This document shows positions 36,107 through 44,226 of a DNA stretch of 64,000 nt, one piece after another. Origin of the DNA: Nocardioides lacusdianchii (lineage in GTDB: Bacteria; Actinomycetota; Actinomycetes; Propionibacteriales; Nocardioidaceae); the NCBI RefSeq assembly GCF_020102855.1, contig NZ_JADHZD010000009.1, forward strand, positions 62,001 through 126,000, given 5' to 3'. The position numbers and the translations under genes were made by a program. Numbering within the stretch: the stretch's first letter is position 1; every line of letters begins with the position of its first letter. The notes under the pieces are model-generated. The model was not told the DNA's origin. It was given only the letters and a program-made list of their open reading frames with translations, and ran no database searches.

Positions 36107-36301
36107 ATGTCTCATGTCTATATGAGCACCGAGATCCAAGAGGCGGTACTTGAACTCCAAGCGATGCGGGAGCGAGTCCGGGCTATCCGCACGCACCTCT
36201 GCGAGCCAAAGTCCAACGCGAATCCTCGCTACCTCGCATTGTCCAATGTCGTCAGCAACCTGACGAAGGCGATAGAAGACCTGGAGGCCGAAACAGGATG
36301 A
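36107..36301 (+). CDS. small helical protein, unknown
   Basis: A 64-residue protein (MSHVYMSTEIQEAVLELQAM) predicted mostly helical. The start is unsure: ATGs at 36107 and 36122 are both possible and neither has a clear ribosome site. Its stop overlaps the next start (ATGA), which supports it as a real gene. No family recognised. Confidence 0.5.
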   Translation: MSHVYMSTEIQEAVLELQAMRERVRAIRTHLCEPKSNANPRYLALSNVVSNLTKAIEDLEAETG

Positions 36302-36549
36302 CGAATCAGCAAGAGTGCTCACCAACGGGAGGCTTTGACTACACCGCGGCCGTCTACGACTACCTTCTTTCGCTAGGAGATCCGGGCGATGAGGTCTTGA
36401 CATCGATCCGTCCTTGGCTCGAGAAGACCTACGGTCTGGGCTACTCCGACGCCGCCCGTATCCGTCGGATCGCCATGGTCGAACTCACCGCTCGAGGCAA
36501 GATTGAGCGACTCAACACCCGGGGTCGTTACGTTCGGATCCTCCGCTAG
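36298..36549 (+). CDS. small winged-helix-like protein, unknown
   Basis: An 83-residue protein coupled by ATGA to the preceding mini-gene. The C-terminal half (YSDAARIRRIAMVELTARGK followed by RLNTRGRYVRIL) looks like a compact wHTH: helix, helix, then a beta wing. It may bind nucleic acid or act as regulator of the neighbourhood. No named family. Confidence 0.55.
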   Translation: MTNQQECSPTGGFDYTAAVYDYLLSLGDPGDEVLTSIRPWLEKTYGLGYSDAARIRRIAMVELTARGKIERLNTRGRYVRILR

Positions 36550-36903
36550 CGAGATCACTGGCACGTGCGGCAGTCCGCCGCGTACCGTCCGGGGCGCGAC
36601 ATTGCGCCGCTTACCCGCTGGCCTTACGCCGGTCGCATGGGTTGGCCAGTCGGCGATGTACCCGTTGGACCGCGTCGCCGTCCAACGTCACTCAACTGTC
36701 GCCAGGGGAAGAGGCATCGGCGGTCGGATGTTGTGTGCTCGATGATGCGTCATCTGCGTCTCGGCACTCACTGTCCGAGGTCAAGGACGCGCTCCGCAGC
36801 CCGTGCGACGTCCAAGCTAACAAGCCGCGTCCAGACTGAACGGGCGGCTGAGCATGCCCTCTACGTCTCGACCAATGGGCGGGCGCTAGGCCAAGGTAGG
36901 GCC
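36550..36903. other. 354-base stretch without a supported gene
   Basis: The in-frame extension of the downstream gene covers this stretch but its translation is Arg-rich and unlike a protein N-terminus. No RNA gene, repeat or clear promoter was seen. Confidence 0.4.
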
Positions 36904-38580
36904 GTGCACAAAGACAACGACGCAAGTGGCAAGCGCCGCAGCTTTTCGCAACGTGTAGGCGACAAGGGGGAGCTTGCCTTCCGCAACTTCTGCGACCGGC
37001 ACGGCCTCTTGCCCAACAAAGTCGAACAGGACTACGGGATCGACTTCATGTTTCAGGTCGACCTCGACCACGAATCTCATCAAGCCAGCAACATCGCGAA
37101 CAGCTTCGCCGGGGCGTGCGTCCGTGCAAGCACGTCCAAGAACGGAAAGGTGAAACTCAATCGCGGCGACGCCGCAAACCTGCTCAATTCGCGTTCACCT
37201 CTGGTCTTTGTGCTGGCACACATCAAAGGGAAGACCGCCGACACCGCCAAGATGTACCACCGACTAGTAGACCAAGACCTTCTCTCGGAACTGCAGGACT
37301 TCCTCGACACCGACGCAGAAAGGATGAGCCTGCGACCAGGTGCATGCCTCCCCGAGTCCCAGTTCGCCGAGAGCCTTTCAACTCTATTGTCGCCTGGGTT
37401 TCTCGAGACTGTTCGGCTCAACGCCGCACAGGCCGCCATACGCGCGGTGCTGCCCCAGGCCTCGGTGGAGATACGACGTCAACCGGATGGCCAACTTACG
37501 TTGGTCTCCAACGTCGACTACTTCTCCATGTTCGAGCACGACGATGCTGACTCTGAACGTGCGGTACTCGAGACAGCCTTCGGCGATCCGGCGCAGTTTT
37601 TCGATCGTGCTACTGGCCTGAATCCGCGCCCGGAAATAGTCAAGTACCTTCGTCATCTTCCCCAGACGGCGTTGTTCGGCGGAGTTGGCTCGGACACGGA
37701 GGTAGAGCTTGAGGTCACGAGCGGACACCAGAGAGCGGTAGCCGGGTTCACCCACCGGCGGATCGGCACCCACTGGGCCTACGTCCACCCTGCCGGAGTG
37801 AGCTTGATCATCTCCCACGCTCGCGAGCGAGACGGTCAAATGGTCCACGAGACCGAGGTCTTCATAGACCCGCTCGCGGACAACGTTCTCGAAGACATCG
37901 ACAATGCGCTCGAATTCTTTGAGTTGTGCTCAGACGGCGCGGCCATCCGAGAAGTCGGCAAGGGTGGCGAATCGAGCGGCCTCAGCGTCACTGAACTCTT
38001 CCGCCCCCTCGACACCCTTGCGACACTCATCCGCTCCTGGCGCGTCTGCCGAGAGCTCAGAGGATGGCCAGAACGAGCCGTCGCGCTTCGAGACGTGACC
38101 GATGCAGAGGTCTTCTACACACTGAGCGGTATCGCCCAACTCGCCACCGAGCCAGAGTCAATGGCCCGGCACTCATTCGTCATTGAGACCGTGAGCCACC
38201 CAATCGACATAAGTGACCTCGTCGAACGCCCGGTTCAGGCACTCGTTCCGGTCATCGCGAATCTCATGGATCAGACCCTCGTGCTGACGGTTGACACGAA
38301 CGCGACGACCTTCGCCTTTGACGGCGAGGTGCGGGGCTTCCGGTTCCAGGCCTCAACGGACATCGAGGTTGAGACACGACCGCTTGCCCAGAAGGCGTCG
38401 ATCTACCCCGAAGTTGTCGTGGATGCGAACAGCCCCACTTTCGCGCTCGCGCCCGGGCGTCACCAAGGCTCCCTTCCGTCGGAGCTAGAGGACATCCGCA
38501 TCGGTTGGCAGGAGTCCGAGGATCCCGAGGAGCCCGAAGAGCCCGAAGAGCCCGAGACGCCTGCGGATGCTGACGACTAA
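36904..38580 (+). CDS. DUF4365-like domain protein with acidic tail
   Basis: A 558-residue protein from the GTG at 36904 (preceded by AAGGTAGGG). Residues 15-85 resemble DUF4365, a PD-(D/E)xK-like module: RVGDKGELAFRNFC (Glu about 23) and DYGIDFMFQV (Asp about 47). Where relatives have Q-x-K, this protein has CVRASTSK, so the nuclease core may be altered. The middle 400 residues are mixed alpha/beta without a family I know; the end is a Glu/Pro/Asp repeat (PEEPEEPEEPE). Probably a conflict protein; function is inference only. Confidence 0.65.
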   Translation: MHKDNDASGKRRSFSQRVGDKGELAFRNFCDRHGLLPNKVEQDYGIDFMFQVDLDHESHQASNIANSFAGACVRASTSKNGKVKLNRGDAANLLNSRSPLVFVLAHIKGKTADTAKMYHRLVDQDLLSELQDFLDTDAERMSLRPGACLPESQFAESLSTLLSPGFLETVRLNAAQAAIRAVLPQASVEIRRQPDGQLTLVSNVDYFSMFEHDDADSERAVLETAFGDPAQFFDRATGLNPRPEIVKYLRHLPQTALFGGVGSDTEVELEVTSGHQRAVAGFTHRRIGTHWAYVHPAGVSLIISHARERDGQMVHETEVFIDPLADNVLEDIDNALEFFELCSDGAAIREVGKGGESSGLSVTELFRPLDTLATLIRSWRVCRELRGWPERAVALRDVTDAEVFYTLSGIAQLATEPESMARHSFVIETVSHPIDISDLVERPVQALVPVIANLMDQTLVLTVDTNATTFAFDGEVRGFRFQASTDIEVETRPLAQKASIYPEVVVDANSPTFALAPGRHQGSLPSELEDIRIGWQESEDPEEPEEPEEPETPADADD

Positions 38581-38832
38581 GTTCCGATCGAGGCCGCGAA
38601 CTTGCATGCAGAAGACTCGATGGACTCGCGCTTTTTCAACGGAGGCGGGTCGAAGCGACCAATCACGAGGTCGGGCACACCCGGAGAACGTCCACTCGTC
38701 TCGTGACGCGCAGCCGGAGCCGAGATGTTGCGTCTTTCCGCCGCCTGTTGGGGTCAGCCGGCTCTGCTGTCGGCAACGCTCGAAAATGAGGCCGATCCGA
38801 CGCTCGAAAACGAGGCCACCGGTTCGTGCTGT

Positions 38833-39633
38833 CTAGTCTGCCGTGTCTTGGGTCTTGATGCTGGGCAGGGTGTCGATCCCGCGGTTGCGTAGCCGGTAGC
38901 TGGCGCCCTTGAGGGTGAGGACGTCGGCGTGGTGGACGACGCGGTCGATCATCGCGGCGGCGACGGCCTGGTCGCCGAAGACGCCGCCCCAGCCGCTGAA
39001 GGGCAGGTTGCTGGTGAGGATCAGCGAGGCGTGTTCGTAGCGGGATGAGACGAGTTGGAAGAACAGGTTGGCGGCGTCCTGCTCGAAGGGCAGGTAGCCG
39101 ACCTCGTCGACGATGATCAGCCCGTAGCGCCGCAACCTCGCGAGCTCGTTCGGCAGCCGGCCGGCGCGGTGGGCTTCGGTGAGCCGGGTGACCCACTCGG
39201 TCGCGGTCGCGAACAGGACCCGGTGGCCGTGGTGGGCGGCCGCGATCCCTAGGCCGGCGGCCAGGTGGGTCTTCCCGGTGCCGGGCGGTCCGAGGAGCAC
39301 GACGTTTCGTGCTTCGGTGAGGAACCCGCCCGATGCCAAGGAGGCGATCTGCTGGCGCACGGCGGGTTGGGCGTCCCAGTCGAACTCCTCGAGCGTCTTC
39401 CTGGCGGCGAACCCGGCGGCACGGATCCGCAGCTGGGCACCGGATGCGTTCCGGGCGGCGACCTCACGGTCGAGCACGGCGGCGAGGTACTCCTCATGGG
39501 TCCAGCCGGCGTCGCGGGCATGATCAGCCAGTCGACCGGCTGCTTCGGTGATCCGGGGCGCCTTCAACGCACCCGCCAGGTAGGTCAGCTGCTTGAGTGC
39601 CTCGGTGGCGTCGGTGTTCCTCTTCGTGCCCAT
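38833..39633 (-). CDS. istB: IS21 helper ATPase IstB
   Basis: A 266-residue AAA+ protein that assembles with IstA for target selection. Walker A is LLGPPGTGKTHLAAGLG, Walker B is GLIIVDEVGYLPFEQ, and the sensor region is SLILTSNLPFSGWG. Length is normal and the frame is intact. The ATG at 39633 overlaps the istA stop by one base (TGATG). Confidence 0.95.
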   Translation of the reverse strand: MGTKRNTDATEALKQLTYLAGALKAPRITEAAGRLADHARDAGWTHEEYLAAVLDREVAARNASGAQLRIRAAGFAARKTLEEFDWDAQPAVRQQIASLASGGFLTEARNVVLLGPPGTGKTHLAAGLGIAAAHHGHRVLFATATEWVTRLTEAHRAGRLPNELARLRRYGLIIVDEVGYLPFEQDAANLFFQLVSSRYEHASLILTSNLPFSGWGGVFGDQAVAAAMIDRVVHHADVLTLKGASYRLRNRGIDTLPSIKTQDTAD

Positions 39634-40864
39634 CAAGCGACCTCGCCGTCCGCAGCGCCATCGGTGAGCCCGCCGTCGATCAGGCCGAAGGCCCGGTCGT
39701 AGTCAGCCAAGTCCCGCCCGAGTTCCTCGTCGGGATCCGCGGCAGGTCGGGGCAGTTGGAACTGCTCCCGCAACACCTTCGCAGCGGCGACGTGTGCGGG
39801 GTCGGTGACCGTCATCCCGCGTGCCCAGACTCGGTCATGGGACGCGACCAGGCGCCCGTCGTGACGGACCTCGACCCGAGCCAGGTCGGCGTGCACGTCG
39901 ACGAACCTTCCGATCACGTTCGGGTCGACGGAGTAGTCGTTGCTGTCGATGCGGACGTAGTAGTCACGTCCCGATTGACCCATCCCACCGCTGGTGCCAC
40001 CGGCGGCAGGGGCAGCATCGCCGCCCGATCGGCGTCGAGCAGGTCGACCGGCCTGGCCTTGATCGTGCGCACCACCCGGGCGTTCGCCTTGCCCAGCCAG
40101 TCGGTGAACTGGGCATCGAAGTCGGCCGGCGATGCGAACTCCCGACCAGGCATGAAGGAGGTCTCGAAAAACCCGTTCCTGCGTTCGACCAGACCCTTCG
40201 ATTCGGGGTCGTAGGGCTTGAGCCTGACCAGCGTGGTGGCCAGGGTGCCGGTGAACGCCCCCACGCCGTCGGCATGCCGCTTGCCGCGCCCGATGCCCGA
40301 CTCGTTGTCCCAGATCAACCTGCGTGGAACCCGTCCCAGCTGCTGCAGCAGCAGCCACATCGCCAGCAGCAGATCCTGGGTGTGCCGGGTCGGGATCATC
40401 TTCGCGACCATGAATCGCGAGTGCGCCGCGGTGATCACCATGACTGGCAGCAGGACCTTCGAGCCGTCCTCGAGTGGGATCTTCTTCGGCGGGAACCACA
40501 GGTCGCACTGCGCCGCGTCCCCGGCCAGCCACGTCAGCCGGTCCGACGGGTCCACCGGCCTGTGTTCAGGCCGCAACTGGCGGACGTGCTCGCGGAACCA
40601 CGTGATCGACCCAGGCCAGCCGACCCGCTCGGCAATCACCGTCGCCGGCATGTCCGGCGTCATGATCAGCAGCTGCCGCACCGCCGACTCGAACGGCGTG
40701 AACGACGTCGACACCGCCGGCCGCTCGTACTTCGGCGGCCCGTCCGAGGCCACCGCCCGCGCCACCGTCGACCGCCCGATACCCAGGTCCCGCGCGACCT
40801 GACGCTGCGGAACACCATCCGCCACCAGCCGCCGGATCAGAGCCCAATCCTCCACAGAGATCAC
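39633..40864 (-). pseudogene. istA: IS21 transposase istA, frame-broken
   Basis: The first frame (40864 to about 39980) has the N-terminal HTH (VPQRQVARDLGIGRSTVARA) and the DDE catalytic domain (GDAAQCDLW, IWDNESGIGR, LVERRNGFFE). The C-terminal beta domain (GRDYYVRIDSNDYSVDPNVI) continues in another frame to 39633. The junction near 39970-39985 lacks a few residues relative to normal IstA, so a small deletion is likely. Transposition from this copy is probably lost unless a frameshift occurs. Confidence 0.85.
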
Positions 40865-41112
40865 CCATCCAATCTGTCTGGGTGGCCTCGTTTTCGACCG
40901 TCGCTATGGCCTCGTTTTCAAGCGTCGTCGACATCTACCAACGTCGGGATGCAATTGGGGCAGGCAAGCGGCGCGGAAGGATGACGTCATCACGGTGTCT
41001 CTGACCATGTCCCAGTCCCATCGCTGAACCCGTGCGCCGAATGAACTCGTTGTCCGGTAGCGAGGACTGGTCTGCGGGTCGCTTGGTCGTGAGACCGGTC
41101 GCGGACAGTGAG

Positions 41113-42018
41113 TCAGAACTGCAGCAAGGGCGCGTTAGTTTCAGAACGCTCATCAGCAACGACCAGCACCTTGTCTCGGACTACGATCTTCCAAGTTGGC
41201 TGGGAGGTAGGGCTTCCTCCCAGCCGTTGGAACTGCTTCAGCAATTCGGTCGGATCATGCTCGAATAGGTTCTGCACAGCGTCGAGTGAACGCATAACCC
41301 TGTTCGCCCATTGCGTGCTGTCCATCGCTGTGCCGGCTGTTGTGATTCCTGAGCGCGCGGCATAAACGCGGTTGCCACGCTCGTAAAAGGTCGATACGTG
41401 CCCCTTGCGCAGCACGACGCGATCCTCCTCAGATATCGACCTCTCCAGTCCCAGAGCGCCGCGTATCGGTATGAGCGGAGCGTGATCGTCGTCGGGCCAG
41501 TTGTCCGCCATGATCGCGAGCAGGATGTCCCTGTCCCAAGTGCCGTGAGGAAAGGCCCCGACGAAGTAGGCGCGGTTCTGCACGAATGCGACAAACAGCA
41601 GCGTCGAGGACCTGACTCGGCTGCCATCTTGGGGACGAGGTCCCAAGTGCAGATGGTGTAGCCCCCACGCGCTCAGAAACCGGTCCAAATCGCGGTAGCG
41701 CCGACGTCGTGGAGCTGACGGCGAGTTGTGCGAGATCTCCACGTCTCGACTCAATCGTCGCTCCAGATCGACGCCGTTCGTCACCTCGTGATCGACGGTC
41801 CGAATCCACCGACGTAACGCACCATCGCGCTTGAGGCGACGGATGAGCTCGCGTGAGTAGATGACCTGTCGGGGAATGGGCGTCGGGAAGCGATTGGCCC
41901 AGTTGGCGTATGTCGCGAGGAGGTCGTGGGTCTCCATCGCTTCAAGATGCGCGAGGTCGTCCACTCCAGGCGCCAACTCGCGTTGCATGATGACGCGCAG
42001 GTCGTCCTCGAGTGCCAT
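41113..42018 (-). CDS. unknown protein with HHLHLG motif
   Basis: A 301-residue protein from the ATG at 42018 (MALEDDLRVIMQREL). A helical N-terminal part is followed by LDRFLSAWGLHHLHLG and RSSTLLFVAFVQNRAYFVGAF, then LLAIMADNWPDD. I have seen the WGLHHLHLG pattern in island-borne hypothetical proteins but cannot name a function; the His cluster could bind metal. It ends in a short beta region. A NERD gene lies 70 bases upstream on the same strand. Confidence 0.6.
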   Translation of the reverse strand: MALEDDLRVIMQRELAPGVDDLAHLEAMETHDLLATYANWANRFPTPIPRQVIYSRELIRRLKRDGALRRWIRTVDHEVTNGVDLERRLSRDVEISHNSPSAPRRRRYRDLDRFLSAWGLHHLHLGPRPQDGSRVRSSTLLFVAFVQNRAYFVGAFPHGTWDRDILLAIMADNWPDDDHAPLIPIRGALGLERSISEEDRVVLRKGHVSTFYERGNRVYAARSGITTAGTAMDSTQWANRVMRSLDAVQNLFEHDPTELLKQFQRLGGSPTSQPTWKIVVRDKVLVVADERSETNAPLLQF

Positions 42019-42088
42019 TCGGACAGTGTGACAACGTCGACCGACAGTCCACAGCGGCGAGTCATACCGCCGCGCGCTCGCTTGGACG

Positions 42089-42874
42089 TCAGGCCGACGG
42101 CAGGGCTCTCGCGAGTTCTCGGTGCGCTCGTTCGATGGCGTGCGCGTCCAGTGCTCCAAGGGAGCCAAGGGCCGACTGCAGTCGCTTGGGCCAGAGGACC
42201 TGGATGTTGCGCGTGGTGAATGCGCCGCCGATCAGCGGCCAGTCGGCGTCGACGAAGCATAAAACGCCATGCACAGGGATCTGATCACCGACGACTGCAC
42301 GGACCACCTCGACCTGATTGAGGACTCCGTCGACCAGCTTGGTGCAGTCCCGGCGGCCGACGATGAGCCGTTCCACGCGTGGGCGAAGGAGCCCGCCTTC
42401 GATCCGGAGCTGTGGGCGTCCGCTGTACCTCTTCGCGTCGATGACGTGGACGCCCGCGGGTGTTACGGCGAGGTGGTCGATGTTCGCTCGACCACCGGGG
42501 ATGCGTCGGTCGTGGAGGATCCGACACGTGTCGGACTGCAGCGAGTTCAGGCGGCCACCGAGGCGTTCCTCGCCGATGGCTCCGGTGTTCCACGCTGTGG
42601 TGGATTGCGGATCGTCGCTGAGGGCCAGGATGAGACCGCCGAGCTTCGGATGCTTGTCGCGGATGCGCTTCTCGCGGCCGGCCTTGCGGCGCTCGAACTC
42701 GCGTCGCGCGGAACTCCCCGCCGCCCCGATATCAACTTCGAGATCAAATTCAGGTTCATCGCGATCATGAGCCAGGCAGCGGACGGTCTTGGTCTCGCGC
42801 TCGTAGACGGCTTCCGCCTTCGCAGGCAGCGCGGCGTCGCAGATCCTGCACGTGCCGGCATAGCGCAGGCGCAT
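42089..42874 (-). CDS. NERD domain protein (nuclease-related)
   Basis: A 261-residue protein. It begins with a zinc-ribbon-like segment (MRLRYAGTCRICDAALPAKA ... VRCLAH). The NERD core is GAIGEERLGGRLNSL (Glu), ANIDHLAVTPAGVHVIDAKR (Asp and D-A-K), the expected D-E-x-K-like nuclease arrangement. The ATG at 42874 starts the family-typical MRLRYAG; a GTG about 30 bases upstream is possible. The gene is leftward, probably with the 301-residue protein gene downstream. Confidence 0.8.
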   Translation of the reverse strand: MRLRYAGTCRICDAALPAKAEAVYERETKTVRCLAHDRDEPEFDLEVDIGAAGSSARREFERRKAGREKRIRDKHPKLGGLILALSDDPQSTTAWNTGAIGEERLGGRLNSLQSDTCRILHDRRIPGGRANIDHLAVTPAGVHVIDAKRYSGRPQLRIEGGLLRPRVERLIVGRRDCTKLVDGVLNQVEVVRAVVGDQIPVHGVLCFVDADWPLIGGAFTTRNIQVLWPKRLQSALGSLGALDAHAIERAHRELARALPSA

Positions 42875-43064
42875 CCTCTTCTCGGCTGGCGCCGACGTGT
42901 CGTCCACGCTTGGACCGTAACCGTCGAGTGCCGACCAGGTACTCGCATTGCTGAAGACGGCAGCGAGCCTAGGGAACGGATGCCGGTCGTAGCGTCGGGC
43001 AAGTGCCTCGCCCTCGCGCGGCGGACCATGGCGAGGCTCGGCCGACTCCGCCAGGTGCCACCCC

Positions 43065-43970
43065 ATGAATACCCTTCTGCCCTTCCAACCCGGTGCGATG
43101 ACGCCAGCCCAGCTCGCTGCAGTGTCGTACCTCGCCCGCTACTCCGGGCACACCCACACGCTGTACTCGTCCCAGCTGCGGCGCTGGTTCGCCTGGTGCG
43201 AGACGAACACGCTCGACCCGCTCATCGGGATCCAGCGCGCTCACATCGAGCTCTACATCCGACACCTCGGACAGGCCGGGCTGATGGCCTCCTCGGTCGT
43301 GACCTCGATGCACGCCGTCCGCGGGTACTTCCGTTACGCCCACATCGACGGACTCATCGTTTCCGACCCAGCGGTCTACGCGCGATTGCCGAAGGTGCAC
43401 CGTGACGAGTCCCGCACCCAAGGTTTGGATCGACTCGAGCTCATCCGGTTCCTCCAAGTCGCCCAGACCCTGACCGTCCACCACGGAGCGTTGGCGTTCC
43501 TCCTCGGCATCAACGCCCTCCGGGCATCCGAGGCGGCCGCGGTCCGGATCGAGGACTACTCCGAGACCCTCCGAGGACACCGAGTGATCCACCTCGTGGG
43601 CAAGGGTGACAAGCCCGCCACCATGCCCATCACCGTCCCCGTGCTGCGAGTGCTCGAGGCCTGCCGAGGTGAGCGGACCGAGGGCCGGCTCATCCTTCGC
43701 CCGGTGTCCGGCAACCCGATCGATCGGCGAGACGCCTACCGGATGGTCGCGCGCATCGCGAAGGCGGCCGCGATCCCACGCCACATCAGCCCACACTCGC
43801 TCCGCCACGCCGCCATCACCAACGCCCTTGACGCCGGCGTGCCGCTACGCGACGCGCAGATCCTCGCCCGGCACTCCGACCCACGCACCACCGAGCACTA
43901 CGACCGCGCCCGCGGCAACCTCGACCGACATGGCGTCCACTTCCTCACCGCCTACGTCGCTGGTGTCTAG
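43065..43970 (+). CDS. XerC-like tyrosine recombinase
   Basis: A 301-residue recombinase different from the element integrase. SAM-like domain about 15-105; catalytic motifs are LGINALRASEAAAVR (Arg), HSLRHAAI (His-x-x-Arg), ARHSDPRTTEHYDRA (His and Tyr). The compact XerC-like form is frequent on actinobacterial plasmids, where it resolves multimers. It suggests that part of the element derives from a plasmid. Confidence 0.9.
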   Translation: MNTLLPFQPGAMTPAQLAAVSYLARYSGHTHTLYSSQLRRWFAWCETNTLDPLIGIQRAHIELYIRHLGQAGLMASSVVTSMHAVRGYFRYAHIDGLIVSDPAVYARLPKVHRDESRTQGLDRLELIRFLQVAQTLTVHHGALAFLLGINALRASEAAAVRIEDYSETLRGHRVIHLVGKGDKPATMPITVPVLRVLEACRGERTEGRLILRPVSGNPIDRRDAYRMVARIAKAAAIPRHISPHSLRHAAITNALDAGVPLRDAQILARHSDPRTTEHYDRARGNLDRHGVHFLTAYVAGV

Positions 43971-44226
43971 TGAATGCAGAAATGGCGACGCATGCGCGTA
44001 TGCCAGCGCCCACTATGGGCTACATCGCCGACGCAGCCGTCAGCCGAGCTAGGGCGTGCTTCACCACGGTGTCTTTTGTGCCCGGGTGAGGGGCAAGTGA
44101 CACACAAGGTCCAGAGAAAGTTCGGCCCACGTCGCCGCGAAGCCATCGAGTACCGCCGTGTATCCGCACCCAAGCCAGTTAGTGCGAGACAGTGGCTCCA
44201 ACGTTGGACATCCATGGCGGGGGAAC

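Larger units (their letters stand above)
38769..40933. mobile_element. IS21-family insertion sequence
   Basis: Ends are TGTCGGCAACGCTCGAAAAT at left and its imperfect complement (ttcaagcgtcgtcgaca) at right, starting and ending TG...CA. Each end carries two copies of a cgctcgaaaaYgaggcc repeat (38778-38794 and 38802-38818; 40884-40900 and 40908-40924), as IS21 transposase sites do. It contains istA (broken) and istB. No exact target duplication: flanks are tctgc and tctac (4 of 5 match). Confidence 0.85.

Noticed and set aside
39960..39990. Programmed frameshift in istA
   Set aside because: No slippery run is visible at the break and residues seem missing, so a mutation is more likely than recoding.
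42269..43405. 378-codon plus-strand frame across the NERD gene
   Set aside because: Antisense to a NERD gene with conserved D-A-K core; composition typical of shadows.
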